Source of the DNA: CAVXXB01 sp963765585 | Lineage (GTDB): Bacteria > Calditrichota > Calditrichia > JAJRVZ01 | DNA: 64,000 nucleotides | Direction: 5' to 3' | NCBI GenBank assembly: GCA_963765585.1 | Contig: CAVXXB010000005.1 | Location: 124,001-188,000 of the forward strand | Part shown: positions 1 through 9,341 of the stretch, in pieces | How the letters are laid out: every line of letters begins with the position of its first letter | Position numbering within the stretch: position 1 is the stretch's first letter | Made by a program: the position numbers and the translations under genes | Notes under the pieces: generated by a model | Seen by the model: only the letters and a program-made list of their open reading frames with translations | Databases searched by the model: none | Told to the model about the DNA's origin: nothing

Positions 1-1
1 G

Positions 2-361
2 GTTGCCGGAGGAGTGGAAAATACTGCAAATCTTGCAAAATGGGATGAAGAGAAATGGGAATCGGTAGGTCCCTTGCCCGGTGCAGATGTAAATGAGATC
101 ATGCTAACTCCTGATGGTGTTTATGTGGGTGGAAATTTTATTAATGCCGGTGGTGATCCCAATGCGGATTATGTAGCTAAATGGAATGGCGAAAAATGGG
201 AATCCCTTGGCTTGGGCGTAAATAGTGTGGTGGGAGTCTGGCGCTTGATGGTGACGATGTTTATGCTGGAGGTGGTTTTAAAGATGCCGGTGGCAACGAT
301 AACGCTGATTATTTTGCCCGGTGGGATGGAAACAGCTGGCAATCTCTGGGAAGTGGACTAA
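2..361 (+). CDS. Repeat beta-propeller secreted protein, upstream part (5' end outside window, frameshifted)
   Basis: The reading frame is open from the window edge, so the gene starts upstream. It encodes repeats of about 48 residues built around 'AKWNGEKWESLG', 'GVYVGGNF' and 'AGGDPNADY', the same unit that continues in the next entry. Around position 230 the repeat pattern leaves this frame: 'LGLGVNSVV' is followed in another frame by 'SLALDGDDVYAGG', as if one base were missing. The last 40 or so residues read in this frame are therefore not real protein. Repeats of this kind form beta-propeller or beta-rich extracellular folds. Function is unknown; an extracellular location is inferred from the sorting domain at the end of the gene. 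Confidence 0.7.
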   Translation, partial: VAGGVENTANLAKWDEEKWESVGPLPGADVNEIMLTPDGVYVGGNFINAGGDPNADYVAKWNGEKWESLGLGVNSVVGVWRLMVTMFMLEVVLKMPVATITLIILPGGMETAGNLWEVD

Positions 362-369
362 ATGATCAA

Positions 370-1632
370 GTGTACGCAGTGGTGGTTGATGGCTCGAGTA
401 TCTATGTTGGTGGGAAATTTACCGATGCCGGTGGTCATGAGGGCGGTGATAATATTGCCAAATGGAATGGCAGTAGCTGGGAAGCCCTGGGATCTGGCCT
501 GAACAACCAGGTTTGGGCAATCAGCATCGTCGGCGAGGAGCTTTATGCCGGTGGTTACTTTACCGATGCGGACAGTGTTGATGCTGCTGACTATGTTGCT
601 AAGTGGAACGGAACGAATTGGGAGCCCTTGGGAACAGGGGTCAATGACTATGTCTACGCTCTGGCCGCAGGCGCAGATGGCCTGTATGTTGGTGGAAGAT
701 TTACCGATGGGGGTGGGAATGAAAATGTTGACCGTATCGGTAGATGGACTGGAAGTAGCTGGGAAGCCTTGGGAGTGGGCCTGAATAGTGAAGTCAATGC
801 AATTACTGTGGATGGTAGTGATATATATGCAGGTGGAAATTTTTTCAGTGCCGGTGGTAATGTTAATGCAAACCGAATCGCCAAATGGAACGGCAGCAGC
901 TGGGATGCTTTAGGAACCGGTTTGGGAAGCAATGTATTTGTTATTACTGTTGATGGAGACAATGTGTATGCCGGTGGTGGCTTTAATAATGCAGGAGGAA
1001 ACGCCAGCGCAGATAAAATTGCCAAATGGAATGGTTCGGAATGGGAAGCCCTGGGTAGCGGTCTGAATTTTCCAGTATATGATATCGAGGTGATAGGCGC
1101 CGATGTGTACGTAGGTGGATTATTCACTTTTGTCGGTGGAGATGCAAATACAAAATATATGGCCAAATGGAATGGTTCTGGTTGGGAACCGCTGGGCGGC
1201 GGACCAAATGCGGGAGTTTTTGCCATGGATGTTAGTGGCGATGAATTGTATGCTGGTGGATCATTTACATTGATTGAAGGTACTCCAGCCGGTCGTTTAG
1301 CCAAATATTATTTACTTGCCAGTGATATATCTGAATTCGAAGATAAAGTTCCGGAAGATTTTGAATTATACCAGAATTACCCCAATCCATTTAATCCATA
1401 TACTGCAATTCGTTATCGGTTGGGAGTAAAAAGTATGGTGAGTCTGAAAGTATACAATCTACTGGGACAACAGATTGTCACATTGGTTGAGGGATTTCAA
1501 TCAGCCGGTAGTTATCAGGCAACCTGGGATGGTGTTAATAGTAGTGGAATAAATGTAGCCTCAGGTATTTATCTATATCGTCTGGAAACAGATGGTTTTG
1601 TGCAAAATCGCAAAATGGTGTTATTGAAATGA
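370..1632 (+). CDS. Repeat beta-propeller protein with C-terminal type IX sorting domain (downstream part)
   Basis: Continuation of the previous frame; true coding probably begins near position 232. It carries about seven further copies of a unit of about 48 residues (W-N-G-S-S-W-E-A-L-G ... V-D-G-..-Y-A-G-G-x-F). The last 85 or so residues form a sorting domain: 'NYPNPFNPYTAIRYRL' followed by 'VYNLLGQQIVTLVEG' and 'SGIYLYRLETDG'. That domain is typical of proteins exported by the type IX system in Bacteroidota and related phyla. The product is therefore probably displayed on or released from the cell surface. A hairpin follows the stop codon. No catalytic motif is visible, so the role may be structural or adhesive. 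Confidence 0.8.
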   Translation: MYAVVVDGSSIYVGGKFTDAGGHEGGDNIAKWNGSSWEALGSGLNNQVWAISIVGEELYAGGYFTDADSVDAADYVAKWNGTNWEPLGTGVNDYVYALAAGADGLYVGGRFTDGGGNENVDRIGRWTGSSWEALGVGLNSEVNAITVDGSDIYAGGNFFSAGGNVNANRIAKWNGSSWDALGTGLGSNVFVITVDGDNVYAGGGFNNAGGNASADKIAKWNGSEWEALGSGLNFPVYDIEVIGADVYVGGLFTFVGGDANTKYMAKWNGSGWEPLGGGPNAGVFAMDVSGDELYAGGSFTLIEGTPAGRLAKYYLLASDISEFEDKVPEDFELYQNYPNPFNPYTAIRYRLGVKSMVSLKVYNLLGQQIVTLVEGFQSAGSYQATWDGVNSSGINVASGIYLYRLETDGFVQNRKMVLLK

Positions 1633-1674
1633 TTTGAAAATAGGCTTTAAATCCTACTTACGATTAATTCTTAT

Positions 1675-1706
1675 TACCCGGAGATGAGTGAAACGATCTC
1701 CGGGTA
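1675..1706 (+). terminator. Hairpin after propeller gene
   Basis: A perfect 11-bp inverted repeat (TACCCGGAGAT / ATCTCCGGGTA) with a 10-nt loop lies 43 bases after the stop codon. It is followed only by a weak T-rich tail, so it may act as a terminator or an mRNA 3' stabiliser. Confidence 0.6.
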
Positions 1707-1801
1707 TCTATTCTTAACCCTAAAACATCGCTCAGAACGTCGAGATTCTAATTTGGTGGCTTGCACCTTCCATAAAATATATTGTGAAATATATTGCATT
1801 C

Positions 1802-1830
1802 TTTCAAACAATTTAATAGATTGTTTGAAA
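1802..1830. promoter_or_regulatory. Probable TetR operator (11-bp inverted repeat)
   Basis: TTTCAAACAAT and ATTGTTTGAAA form a perfect 11-bp inverted repeat around a 7-nt spacer. It ends 12 bases before the likely start codon of the TetR gene. Position and symmetry fit an autoregulatory operator for the adjacent TetR repressor, which would also control the efflux operon behind it. This is inferred; no footprint is known. Confidence 0.6.
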
Positions 1831-1842
1831 AATTTAACAAGG

Positions 1843-2400
1843 ATGCTAGTGGATAAGTTAGATCAAAAGAGAGAAGATATATTAGATGCGGCAATGCATT
1901 GTCTTGCCCGCTATGGTGTAATCAAAACTACACTTGATGATATTGCCCGCCTGGTTGGGATTAATAAGGCAACCCTTTATTATTATTATAAAAATAAAGA
2001 AGCAATATTTTCTGATGCGATTGAACGCGAGGGTACGGAATTTATAGATCAGGTTAAAGAAAATTTAAAGAAAAAAATAAGTGCAAAAGACAAATTATAC
2101 ACTTTTCTGAAAACATATCATAGTTATTTTCGTAGTCGGGTTGATATCCTGGAGCTGAATGCCCAGGCCATGGTTGAGAATCATACATTTATGCGAAAAA
2201 TGCATAATTGTGTGCGTGAGAAAAACATAGATCTAATGAAAGAGATAATCCGCGAGGGGATCGATAAAGGAGAGTTTCGCCGAATAGATGCCGGTCGGGT
2301 CGCGGATGTGTTGCGGTATGTCTTTGAATCGCGCATGTTTGAATATTTTCTTGATTCCATGGACAAGCCTACTAATGAGCCAGATATTGCTCAGACTTGA
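1843..2400 (+). CDS. TetR/AcrR family transcriptional regulator
   Basis: Protein of about 185 residues with a TetR helix-turn-helix at residues 7-55: 'REDILDAAMHCLARYG', 'TTLDDIARLVGINKATLYYYYKNKEAIF'. The C-terminal all-helical part would bind the inducer. The frame stays open back to 1684, but I chose the ATG at 1843 because the TetR domain begins right after it and an operator-like inverted repeat sits just upstream; a start at 1684 would bury that operator in coding sequence. It precedes TolC, membrane-fusion and RND genes on the same strand, so it most likely represses that efflux system and responds to its substrates. The ligand is not predictable. Confidence 0.85.
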   Translation: MLVDKLDQKREDILDAAMHCLARYGVIKTTLDDIARLVGINKATLYYYYKNKEAIFSDAIEREGTEFIDQVKENLKKKISAKDKLYTFLKTYHSYFRSRVDILELNAQAMVENHTFMRKMHNCVREKNIDLMKEIIREGIDKGEFRRIDAGRVADVLRYVFESRMFEYFLDSMDKPTNEPDIAQT

Positions 2401-2475
2401 AAGGGATTCAATTTATACGCTCGATATTTTTCTAAATGGATTAATTATTAAAGATTAAAACGCAATGGAGATAGG

Positions 2476-3825
2476 ATGACATCTTCAAACAAAATCTGTT
2501 TTGTAATTATTGTTACTGGACTGATGCAGATTGGCAATCTGCTGGCACAGACTGTGAATAGTTTCTCCCTGAATGAGGCGCAAACTTATGCCTTAGAGCA
2601 TAATCGTGATGTGCGTAATGCAGCTTTTGGGATAGAAGCTGCAAACAAACAATTGTGGGAAGTAGCCGCCAACGGTTTTCCGCAAATTGAAATCAGTGCC
2701 AGGTATACGCAAATGCTGGATATTCCGACACAGTTGATTCCCGGTGAAATATTCGGTGGAGAACCCGGCAGTACGATACCCGTAAAATTCGGTAAACCGC
2801 ATTTAGCCAGTTATGGTGTTTCAATCAGCCAGCTTATATTTAATGGCAGTTATTTCGTTGGCTTGAATGCATCAAAAATATACCTGCAACTTTCAGAAGA
2901 ATTTCTGGAAAAAACAGAATGGGATATAAAGGCAATTGTGACCAACACCTATTATCTGATCCTGGTTGGTGAAGAAACACGGACTGTTATCATACAGACA
3001 TTAGAGAACCTTCGGCAGACGCAATCAGAAATCAATGAATTAAATAAAGAAGGTTTTAATGAAGCAAGTGATGTGAAACAGATTCAGATTTCAGTGAACG
3101 CACTTGAAAATGCATTAAAATCAATTGATCAGCAAATTGGTGTCAGTTATAAATTGTTAAATTTTCAATTGGGCTTGCCACTGGAAGAATCGATTACTTT
3201 GACTGAAAATCTGGAAACCATTCTTAAAGATCTGGATTTAGATACAGCTTTGGCGCTTGATTTTATGGTAGAGAGTAATATCGGATTTAAGGCAGTGAAT
3301 ACCCAGGCCAAACTGGCAGAATTATCCTATAAAAATGAAGTTTCGACCTTTTTCCCGAGTTTTGTTTTGTTTGCAAATATTCAAAGAGACGCGCAGCGGG
3401 ATAATTTTGATATATTCGATACGTCAAAAAAATGGTACCCAACATCACTTTGGGGAATACAAATGAGCTGGCCAATATTTAGTGGCGCAGGTAAAATTTT
3501 CAAGGTCCAGAAAGCCAAAATTGAATTACGCCAGGCTGAAACCCAACTGGAAAAAGTCCGGGACGGATTAAAACTTGAACACCGGCAGGCTCATAGCGCA
3601 TTAGAAGCATCCCGTGATAAATATACAAATTCCCGTGATAACAGGGATTTGGCTTTGGAAATTTATGATATAAATATAGAAAAGTATAGGGAAGGTCTGG
3701 TATCAAGTCTGGAATTGACCCAGGCACAAAATCAATACCTCAACGCTGAACAGACTTATCTGCAAAATCTGGCCGACGCGCTGACCGCCTATACGCAACT
3801 CAAGAAGGTGTTGCAGATATTGTAG
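2476..3825 (+). CDS. TolC family outer-membrane efflux protein
   Basis: 449 residues, the usual length of the family, with a signal peptide ending near 'GNLLAQ'. The protein has the two-fold OEP architecture: 'FSLNEAQTYALEHNRDVRNA' in the first half and a second half with 'LRQAETQLEKV', 'YDINIEKYREGLVSSLELTQAQNQYLNAEQTYLQNLADALTAY' type helices, cited here in parts. TolC proteins form a trimeric outer-membrane barrel with a long periplasmic helical tunnel. It lies between tetR and the membrane-fusion and RND genes, so it should be the exit duct of that pump. Confidence 0.9.
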   Translation: MTSSNKICFVIIVTGLMQIGNLLAQTVNSFSLNEAQTYALEHNRDVRNAAFGIEAANKQLWEVAANGFPQIEISARYTQMLDIPTQLIPGEIFGGEPGSTIPVKFGKPHLASYGVSISQLIFNGSYFVGLNASKIYLQLSEEFLEKTEWDIKAIVTNTYYLILVGEETRTVIIQTLENLRQTQSEINELNKEGFNEASDVKQIQISVNALENALKSIDQQIGVSYKLLNFQLGLPLEESITLTENLETILKDLDLDTALALDFMVESNIGFKAVNTQAKLAELSYKNEVSTFFPSFVLFANIQRDAQRDNFDIFDTSKKWYPTSLWGIQMSWPIFSGAGKIFKVQKAKIELRQAETQLEKVRDGLKLEHRQAHSALEASRDKYTNSRDNRDLALEIYDINIEKYREGLVSSLELTQAQNQYLNAEQTYLQNLADALTAYTQLKKVLQIL

Positions 3826-4048
3826 GATTATAGATTAGAAAATAGAGATTTGAGATTAGAGATTAGTAATTTGTAATTTGTAATTAGTTATTAGTTATTG
3901 TATATTTGGACTTTGGAACTCGGAACTCAGACTCGGAATTTGGTAATTTGTAATGGGGATTGGAGATATTGCCTATTTCAAATGCCAATTGCCAACTAAA
4001 ATCTTGGTGAGTTTGAGAATATAAAATTGAAAACAGAAGGAATGTGTA
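3826..4048. repeat. Degenerate heptanucleotide repeats between tolC and membrane-fusion gene
   Basis: The gap holds runs with a period of seven bases: variants of GAGATTA and TAATTTG, then GGAACTC/GGAATTT units and a CCAATTG stretch. No ORF is apparent. The same families recur in other gaps of the window. Confidence 0.75.
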
Positions 4049-5183
4049 ATGAAAAAACTAATATACGCTCTGATATCATTGATCTTCTTTATCGCATGTG
4101 GATCTGAGAATCCTTACGATCAGCTGAGAGAGACTGGAAGCCCAACGTGATGATCTGGATCAGAAAATTGCACAACTGAAATTAGAGATATCGGGGAATT
4201 CTGATCCCGCCGAAGCTAAACTGATGCACGTTGATATCCAATCCCTAAGTCCGGCTATGTTCAGACATTTTATCAAAGTCCAGGGAACCGTAGAGTCGGA
4301 TAATAATATATTGATTCCTGCACGTTCACCCGGTACAGTTAAGAAAATCTATGTGACACGTGGCATGTCTGTAAACAAAGGTAAAATTTTGGCGGAACTG
4401 GATGGCGCCATTCTCGAGAATACTCTGGCTGAACTTGAAGTCAATTTGGAAATGGCTAACACTATGTTTGAACGCCAGAAACGATTATGGGATAAAAAAA
4501 TCGGCAGTGAAATGCAATATTTACAGGCTAGAACAGCTAAAGAATCGCTTGAGAAACGATTGGCTGCCACTCAGGAACAATATCGTATGACCAAAATCAT
4601 CGCACCAATCAGTGGTACCATTGATCAGATTCTGATTAAAGAAGGCGAGGCGGTTGGTGGTGGTTTTGGTACCATCCGGATTGTGCAATTATCTGCACTA
4701 AAATTAAAAGCCGGAATTTCGGAGGAGTTTACGGGACAGGTACGGGTTGGTGATTCAGTCACAGTCAGTATACCGGTACTCAATATGGAATTAATCAGCA
4801 CTATCCGATCGGTTTCCAGAGTGATAGATTCGCAGAACCGCACGTTTCCGATTGAAGTCGGCTTGTCAAACGATGCAAAAAATATCCAACCCAATATGCT
4901 GGCTGTATTAACCATTAATAATTATAGCAATCCCAAAGCCTTAGCTGTACCGGTAAATATTGTACAAAAAACAGGCCACTCAAAATTTTTATTTACTGCA
5001 AAATCCAAGGCGGGTGAACGCAAGGACCTTTGGCAAGTTGAAAAACGAACTGTGCAAACAGGCAAAACCAATGGCGACATGGTGGAAATCATCGATGGAC
5101 TCAATGCAAATGATCATATTGTTATTCGTGGGTTTCAAAACCTGGCCGATCAGCAGGATGTACTTGTTGTGATACAAGAATAG
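4049..5183 (+). CDS. RND efflux membrane-fusion lipoprotein (HlyD/AcrA family), frameshifted near its N-terminus
   Basis: The ATG at 4049 opens a lipoprotein signal peptide with lipobox 'FFIAC', then the frame hits a stop at 4148. From about 4131 the protein continues in another frame as 'LEAQRDDLDQKIAQLKLEIS', so removing one A near 4131 restores one ORF of about 377 residues; without that fix the readable ORF starts at 4224. The rest is a standard adaptor: barrel-sandwich lipoyl halves ('IPARSPGTVKKIYVTRGMSV', 'IIAPISGTIDQILIKEGEAV') around a coiled-coil hairpin, then a beta-barrel domain. It links the inner-membrane pump encoded next to the TolC duct. The frame change may be a sequencing error. 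Confidence 0.85.
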
Positions 5184-5342
5184 TCTAATACTATGATGAG
5201 AAATTAGAGATTAGAGATGAGAGATTAGGAATGAGAAATGAGGAATTTGGAATTAAAAATTCAGTCTCAGATAACCAGTTCCGAATAACTAATTCCCAAT
5301 TCCAAGTTCCCATTTATTAAAAAGTGACGCAAAGGATCAAAC
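5184..5342. repeat. Degenerate heptanucleotide repeats before RND gene
   Basis: Units such as GAGATTA, GAAATGA, GAATTTG, then CCCAATT and CCAAGTT fill the gap with a seven-base period. No promoter is evident, so the pump gene is probably co-transcribed with the genes upstream. Confidence 0.7.
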
Positions 5343-8300
5343 ATGAAACAATTCAGCCTTTCGAACCGGGCAATTGAAAATAGCACCACTATTTATACAT
5401 TTATAATTATTATTACACTATATGGCATTATGTCATATATGATGACGGCAAAAGAGAAATTCCCTGAAATCGTATTTCCGTATTTTATGATTTCAACCAT
5501 TCATCCCGGAACTTCACCGTCAGATATGGAAAACCTGGTTACCCGGCCGATAGAAAAAGAATTAAAAGGTATTGACGGCATCAAACATATTAACAGCCAG
5601 TCATTGCAGGATGTATCATTAATTGTTGTTGAATTTGATGTCACGTCAGATGATATACAGGCCTACCTGGATGTTAAGAAAGCGGTGGATGATGCCCGTA
5701 AAGATCTGCCAAACGACCTTTTTCAGGAACCGGACCTTACCCAGATTGACGTATCGGAAATTCCCATTTTATTTGTCAATCTGTATGGTGATCTGGGTTT
5801 GATCAAACTAAAGAAATATGCTGATGATCTCAAAGACCAGTTGGAAGCCCTGGAAGAAATATCAAAGGTTGAAATTATTGGTGCGCTTGATCGCGAGATC
5901 CAGATAAATGTAGATTTGTACAAAATGCAGGCATCGGGAATTTCGTTTAATACCATTGAACAAAAAGTAGCGGGTGAGAATCTTACGATTTCGGGCGGAC
6001 TAATTAATACTGATGGTATGAAACGCAATATGCGCGTGGTTGGGGAATTCAAAAAGGCTGAAAATATTGGTGGTATCCTGCTAAAAGATGGTTTGTTTCT
6101 GCAGGATATTGCCGAAGTGGTGGATGATTTTCAGGAGAGGGAAAGTTATGCCCGCATGGATGGGGGCGATGTAATATCCTTATCGGTTATCAAACGCGGT
6201 GGGGCCAACCTGATTGATGCGGTGGACCAAATTAAAAAGGAAGTTGCACGTTATCAGGAAACAGCGTCTCAAAGTTTAAAAGTAAAAATTACCGGCGACA
6301 GCAGCACGCAGACAAGAAATTCAGTAAGCGACTTATTTAATACTATTATCCTTGGATTTATTGTAGTGGTAGTCGTTCTGATGTTTTTTATGGGCGAACT
6401 GGATGCCATTTTTGTGGGCATCTCCATTCCCTTATCAATTATTATCGCGTTTATCATGATCCCGATACTTGATTTTACCATGAATATGATCGTGCTAATG
6501 GCGTTTATTCTGGTTCTGGGTATTGTGGTTGATAATTCAATCGTAATTGTTGAAAATATTTACCGTCATTTCACAAAAACAAAAGATCTGCCAATCGCCG
6601 AAGCCACAAAACGGGCCGTTGGCGAGGTGGCGTTACCTGTATTTACCGGTACACTGACAACAATGGCGCCATTTCTTCCGCTTGTGTTCATGCCCGGAGT
6701 CATGGGAAAATTTATTTCATTTTTACCAATAACGATTATTATCACTCTATGTGCTTCCATGATTGTTGCATATTTCTTCAATCCGGTATTTGCTGTCTCA
6801 TTCATGGAACATGAAGCGGATGTAAAAGATCCCGGTCATGGGAAGCTTAATAAAAAGTTCTGGCGTATTGCCGGGATATTGGCTGTCATTGCGGTTGTAT
6901 TATATCTGATTGGCGGTATGATGCTGGCAAATCTGATTGTTTTCGGGTTGTTGGTCTATATGTTTTTAAAGACGACAATGGTTCACCTGATCGACCGGTT
7001 CCAGGAAAAAGTTCTACCGCGATTTATGGATATCTACAGAAAGACATTACATTTTCTTTTAGCGGGTAAACGGCCTTATTTGGTCGTGGGTAGTACTGTC
7101 GTTCTGCTCTTCTTTACATTTATCGTTCTGGGAATCGCCACGCCAAAAGTGGTATTCATGCCCAGCGGAGATCCTAATTTTATTTATGCCTATATCACCA
7201 TGCCAGAGGGTACGCACGTTGATGTTACCGATCAGGTCACAAGAGAAGTGGAACGGAGAATCAATAGTGTCCTGGGAGAAAATAATCCGGATATTGAATC
7301 GGTAATGGCGAATGTGGCAGTGAACGCCGGAAGCGGTTTGTTCGATCGCACCGCTCAGGAAAAAAAAGCAAAAGTTACAATCTCGTTTGTGGAGTACAAA
7401 TATCGCAGTACGGAAAAATCTTCACTGGAGTACCTTGATGAGGTTCGTGAAATAGTGAAAGGCATTCCCGGTGCTGAAATTGAAGTATCCCGCGATATTA
7501 TGGGGCCGCCCACAGGAAAAGCACTGAATATTGAAATTTCTGGTGCAGATATTGATCAGCTGGTAATTCTGAGTGAAAAACTACAGAATTTTGTAAATGA
7601 AATGCGAATTCCTGGAATTGAACAAATTCAGCAAGATATGGAAGTAAACAAGCCGGAAATAACCTTAAATATTGACCGGGACAAGGCGGGGAAGTTGGGG
7701 ATAAGCACAGGTTTTCTCGGAATGACACTGCGTACGGCGATTTATGGTAAGGAAATTTCAACCTTCCGTGATGGTGAAGATGAATATCCGGTTAATCTGC
7801 GACTGGCAGAAAAATATCGTAATGATGTAGATGTTTTATTAAGTCAAACTCTAAGAGTTCAACGTCAAAATCAACCGGCTGTTGATATTCCCATATCGGC
7901 GGTGGCCAGTGTGGACTATATTTCCAGCTATGGCGGAATCCAACGTAAAGATAACGAGCGTGTGGTTACCATATCATCTAATGTATTAACCGGTTATAAT
8001 GCCAATGAAATAATCGCAACCATTAAGCAGGCACTACCAAAATTCGATCTGCCAAAGGGATATTCTATTCGCTTTAGTGGTGAGCAGGAAATGCAGAATG
8101 AGATTGGGAACTATATGGTCAAGGCGTTATTTATTGCCGTTGCGCTGATCTTGATCATTTTGGTATCACAATTCAATTCTGTAGCCAAACCACTTATAAT
8201 CACCCTGCAAATTTTATTTAGTTTTATCGGTGTATTACTCGGATTTGTTATCTTCGGAATTGATATCTCAATTATGATGACCGGGATGGGTGTTATTGCC

Positions 8301-8657
8301 GTTGCCGGTATCGTGGTAAAAAATGCCATCATTCTGATTGATTATATTGATATGGCGATGGAAGAGTCAGAAGACAAGGTCCAGGCGATTGTTGTAGCCG
8401 GCGCAACGCGTCTTACACCGGTTATGTTAACAGCGCTATCAACGATTCTAGGCCTGATGCCGCTTGCGCTTGGGATAAATATAAATTTTCTTACACTGTT
8501 TACTGAACTCGATCCGCAGATATATTTTGGCGGGGACAGTGTCGCATTCTGGAATCCACTGGCCTGGACAATTATTTTTGGCCTAACCTTCGCGACATTT
8601 TTAACTTTGATAGTCGTCCCGGCAATGTATCGAATATTTTATGTGAGGGAGAACTAG
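5343..8657 (+). CDS. RND family efflux transporter, AcrB/HAE1-like
   Basis: 1104 residues, slightly longer than the usual 1030-1050. It shows the RND layout: TM1 near residues 17-37, a porter domain with 'HPGTSPSDMENLVTRPIEKELKGIDGI', TM2-6 from about 335 with 'LVLGIVVDNSIVIVENIYRH', a second periplasmic half, and TM8-12 with 'GMGVIAVAGIVVKNAIILIDYI'. The conserved Asp in TM4 ('IVVDNSI') used for proton relay is present. It sits in the inner membrane and exports compounds through the adaptor and TolC encoded just upstream. The extra length is partly two added hydrophobic helices around residues 510-545 and an insertion near the C-terminus (residues 1057-1080). Confidence 0.92.
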   Translation: MKQFSLSNRAIENSTTIYTFIIIITLYGIMSYMMTAKEKFPEIVFPYFMISTIHPGTSPSDMENLVTRPIEKELKGIDGIKHINSQSLQDVSLIVVEFDVTSDDIQAYLDVKKAVDDARKDLPNDLFQEPDLTQIDVSEIPILFVNLYGDLGLIKLKKYADDLKDQLEALEEISKVEIIGALDREIQINVDLYKMQASGISFNTIEQKVAGENLTISGGLINTDGMKRNMRVVGEFKKAENIGGILLKDGLFLQDIAEVVDDFQERESYARMDGGDVISLSVIKRGGANLIDAVDQIKKEVARYQETASQSLKVKITGDSSTQTRNSVSDLFNTIILGFIVVVVVLMFFMGELDAIFVGISIPLSIIIAFIMIPILDFTMNMIVLMAFILVLGIVVDNSIVIVENIYRHFTKTKDLPIAEATKRAVGEVALPVFTGTLTTMAPFLPLVFMPGVMGKFISFLPITIIITLCASMIVAYFFNPVFAVSFMEHEADVKDPGHGKLNKKFWRIAGILAVIAVVLYLIGGMMLANLIVFGLLVYMFLKTTMVHLIDRFQEKVLPRFMDIYRKTLHFLLAGKRPYLVVGSTVVLLFFTFIVLGIATPKVVFMPSGDPNFIYAYITMPEGTHVDVTDQVTREVERRINSVLGENNPDIESVMANVAVNAGSGLFDRTAQEKKAKVTISFVEYKYRSTEKSSLEYLDEVREIVKGIPGAEIEVSRDIMGPPTGKALNIEISGADIDQLVILSEKLQNFVNEMRIPGIEQIQQDMEVNKPEITLNIDRDKAGKLGISTGFLGMTLRTAIYGKEISTFRDGEDEYPVNLRLAEKYRNDVDVLLSQTLRVQRQNQPAVDIPISAVASVDYISSYGGIQRKDNERVVTISSNVLTGYNANEIIATIKQALPKFDLPKGYSIRFSGEQEMQNEIGNYMVKALFIAVALILIILVSQFNSVAKPLIITLQILFSFIGVLLGFVIFGIDISIMMTGMGVIAVAGIVVKNAIILIDYIDMAMEESEDKVQAIVVAGATRLTPVMLTALSTILGLMPLALGININFLTLFTELDPQIYFGGDSVAFWNPLAWTIIFGLTFATFLTLIVVPAMYRIFYVREN

Positions 8658-8944
8658 GTGCTCGGCCCTCGTCACTCGTCTCTCTTTGCCTGTTATGGCG
8701 AATGAATGAATCGAGCATGGTAAAACCCATACATATTTCAGGTCCTGGAATTGAAAAAACTAAGTCACAGAGCACACAGAGATTACACAGAGTTGCACAG
8801 AGAAAATCAATAATTAGAACTCTGAATAAGTCAAGGCAATTATTGGTCGTAAGAAGATGTATAAGTTAATTCCAATTTTCTCATTCATAATTTCTAATTG
8901 TTTTTAAAGGGCCGTCAAAAATTTGCCGGATGTGAATTGATTAG

Positions 8945-9015
8945 AGATAAGAAAAAATGGATAAATTCCGTTAAGAAAAATATTTTTTTCGAGGGATTTA
9001 TCCATTTTTTTATCT
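8945..9015. repeat. Long AT-rich inverted repeat
   Basis: 8945-8966 and 8996-9015 are inverted copies (20 of 22 positions, one 2-base gap) containing ATGGATAAAT and its complement, with a 29-nt loop. It could fold as an RNA hairpin; whether it terminates transcription is unclear because the T-rich stretch is within the arm. Confidence 0.6.
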
Positions 9016-9054
9016 AATTGAAGACAGGCGAATTTTTGTCGAGCCTTGATTTTT

Positions 9055-9084
9055 TTGTTCTTTTTGATCAAGCAAAAAGAACAA
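9055..9084. repeat. Palindromic repeat, copy 1
   Basis: Arms TTGTTCTTTTTG and CAAAAAGAACAA surround the 6-nt loop ATCAAG. A second copy with the same loop is at 52490-52516, so this is a dispersed repeat and not a chance palindrome. Confidence 0.7.
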
Positions 9085-9341
9085 TAAGAATCATCGAAGT
9101 AAAAAATATTATTTGGTTTACACCCGCTTTAATTCTGTCTCAGATCTCATCTCCGTTCCATGTGGCCATCAATTCTGCAAATACTGTCCCGGATAAAAAA
9201 TCTCACTAGATAAAATCATCCATGTGAGAGGAAATTGATTAAAATTATTTATTGTCATAAATTTGATATATTCCCTGCGCACCACTAAAGTCATGCGATG
9301 ATTACTATATTGTCCCATAAACAGATCCGAAAGGAAATCTT

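Larger units (their letters stand above)
8658..9341. other. Long intergenic region with several repeat types
   Basis: No convincing gene. The first 30 bases are heptamers of the ACTCGTC type. At 8760-8805 there are reiterated CACAGAG words. At 8945-9015 lies a long AT-rich inverted repeat (about 20-bp arms containing ATGGATAAAT), and at 9055-9084 a 12-bp-arm palindrome that recurs at 52.5 kb. A 63-codon frame at 9018-9209 runs through these structures and is probably accidental. Confidence 0.7.

Noticed and set aside
654..1304. 216-codon frame on the minus strand inside the propeller gene
   Set aside because: It is the complement of the repeat units and has proline-rich nonsense with no domain; the plus strand explains the sequence.
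1752..1766. Sigma-54 promoter before tetR (TTGGTGGCTTGCACC)
   Set aside because: The GG and GC elements are too close together for a -24/-12 promoter.
1684..1842. N-terminal extension of the TetR gene to 1684
   Set aside because: The added 53 residues do not resemble TetR proteins, overlap a transcription-end hairpin and would contain the operator-like repeat.
5195..5315. CRISPR-like array in the repeat tracts
   Set aside because: The units are 7 bases long, degenerate and without spacers; no cas gene is present.
9018..9209. 63-codon frame in the gap after the RND gene
   Set aside because: It runs through an inverted repeat and the palindrome shared with 52.5 kb and lacks a ribosome site, so it is probably accidental.
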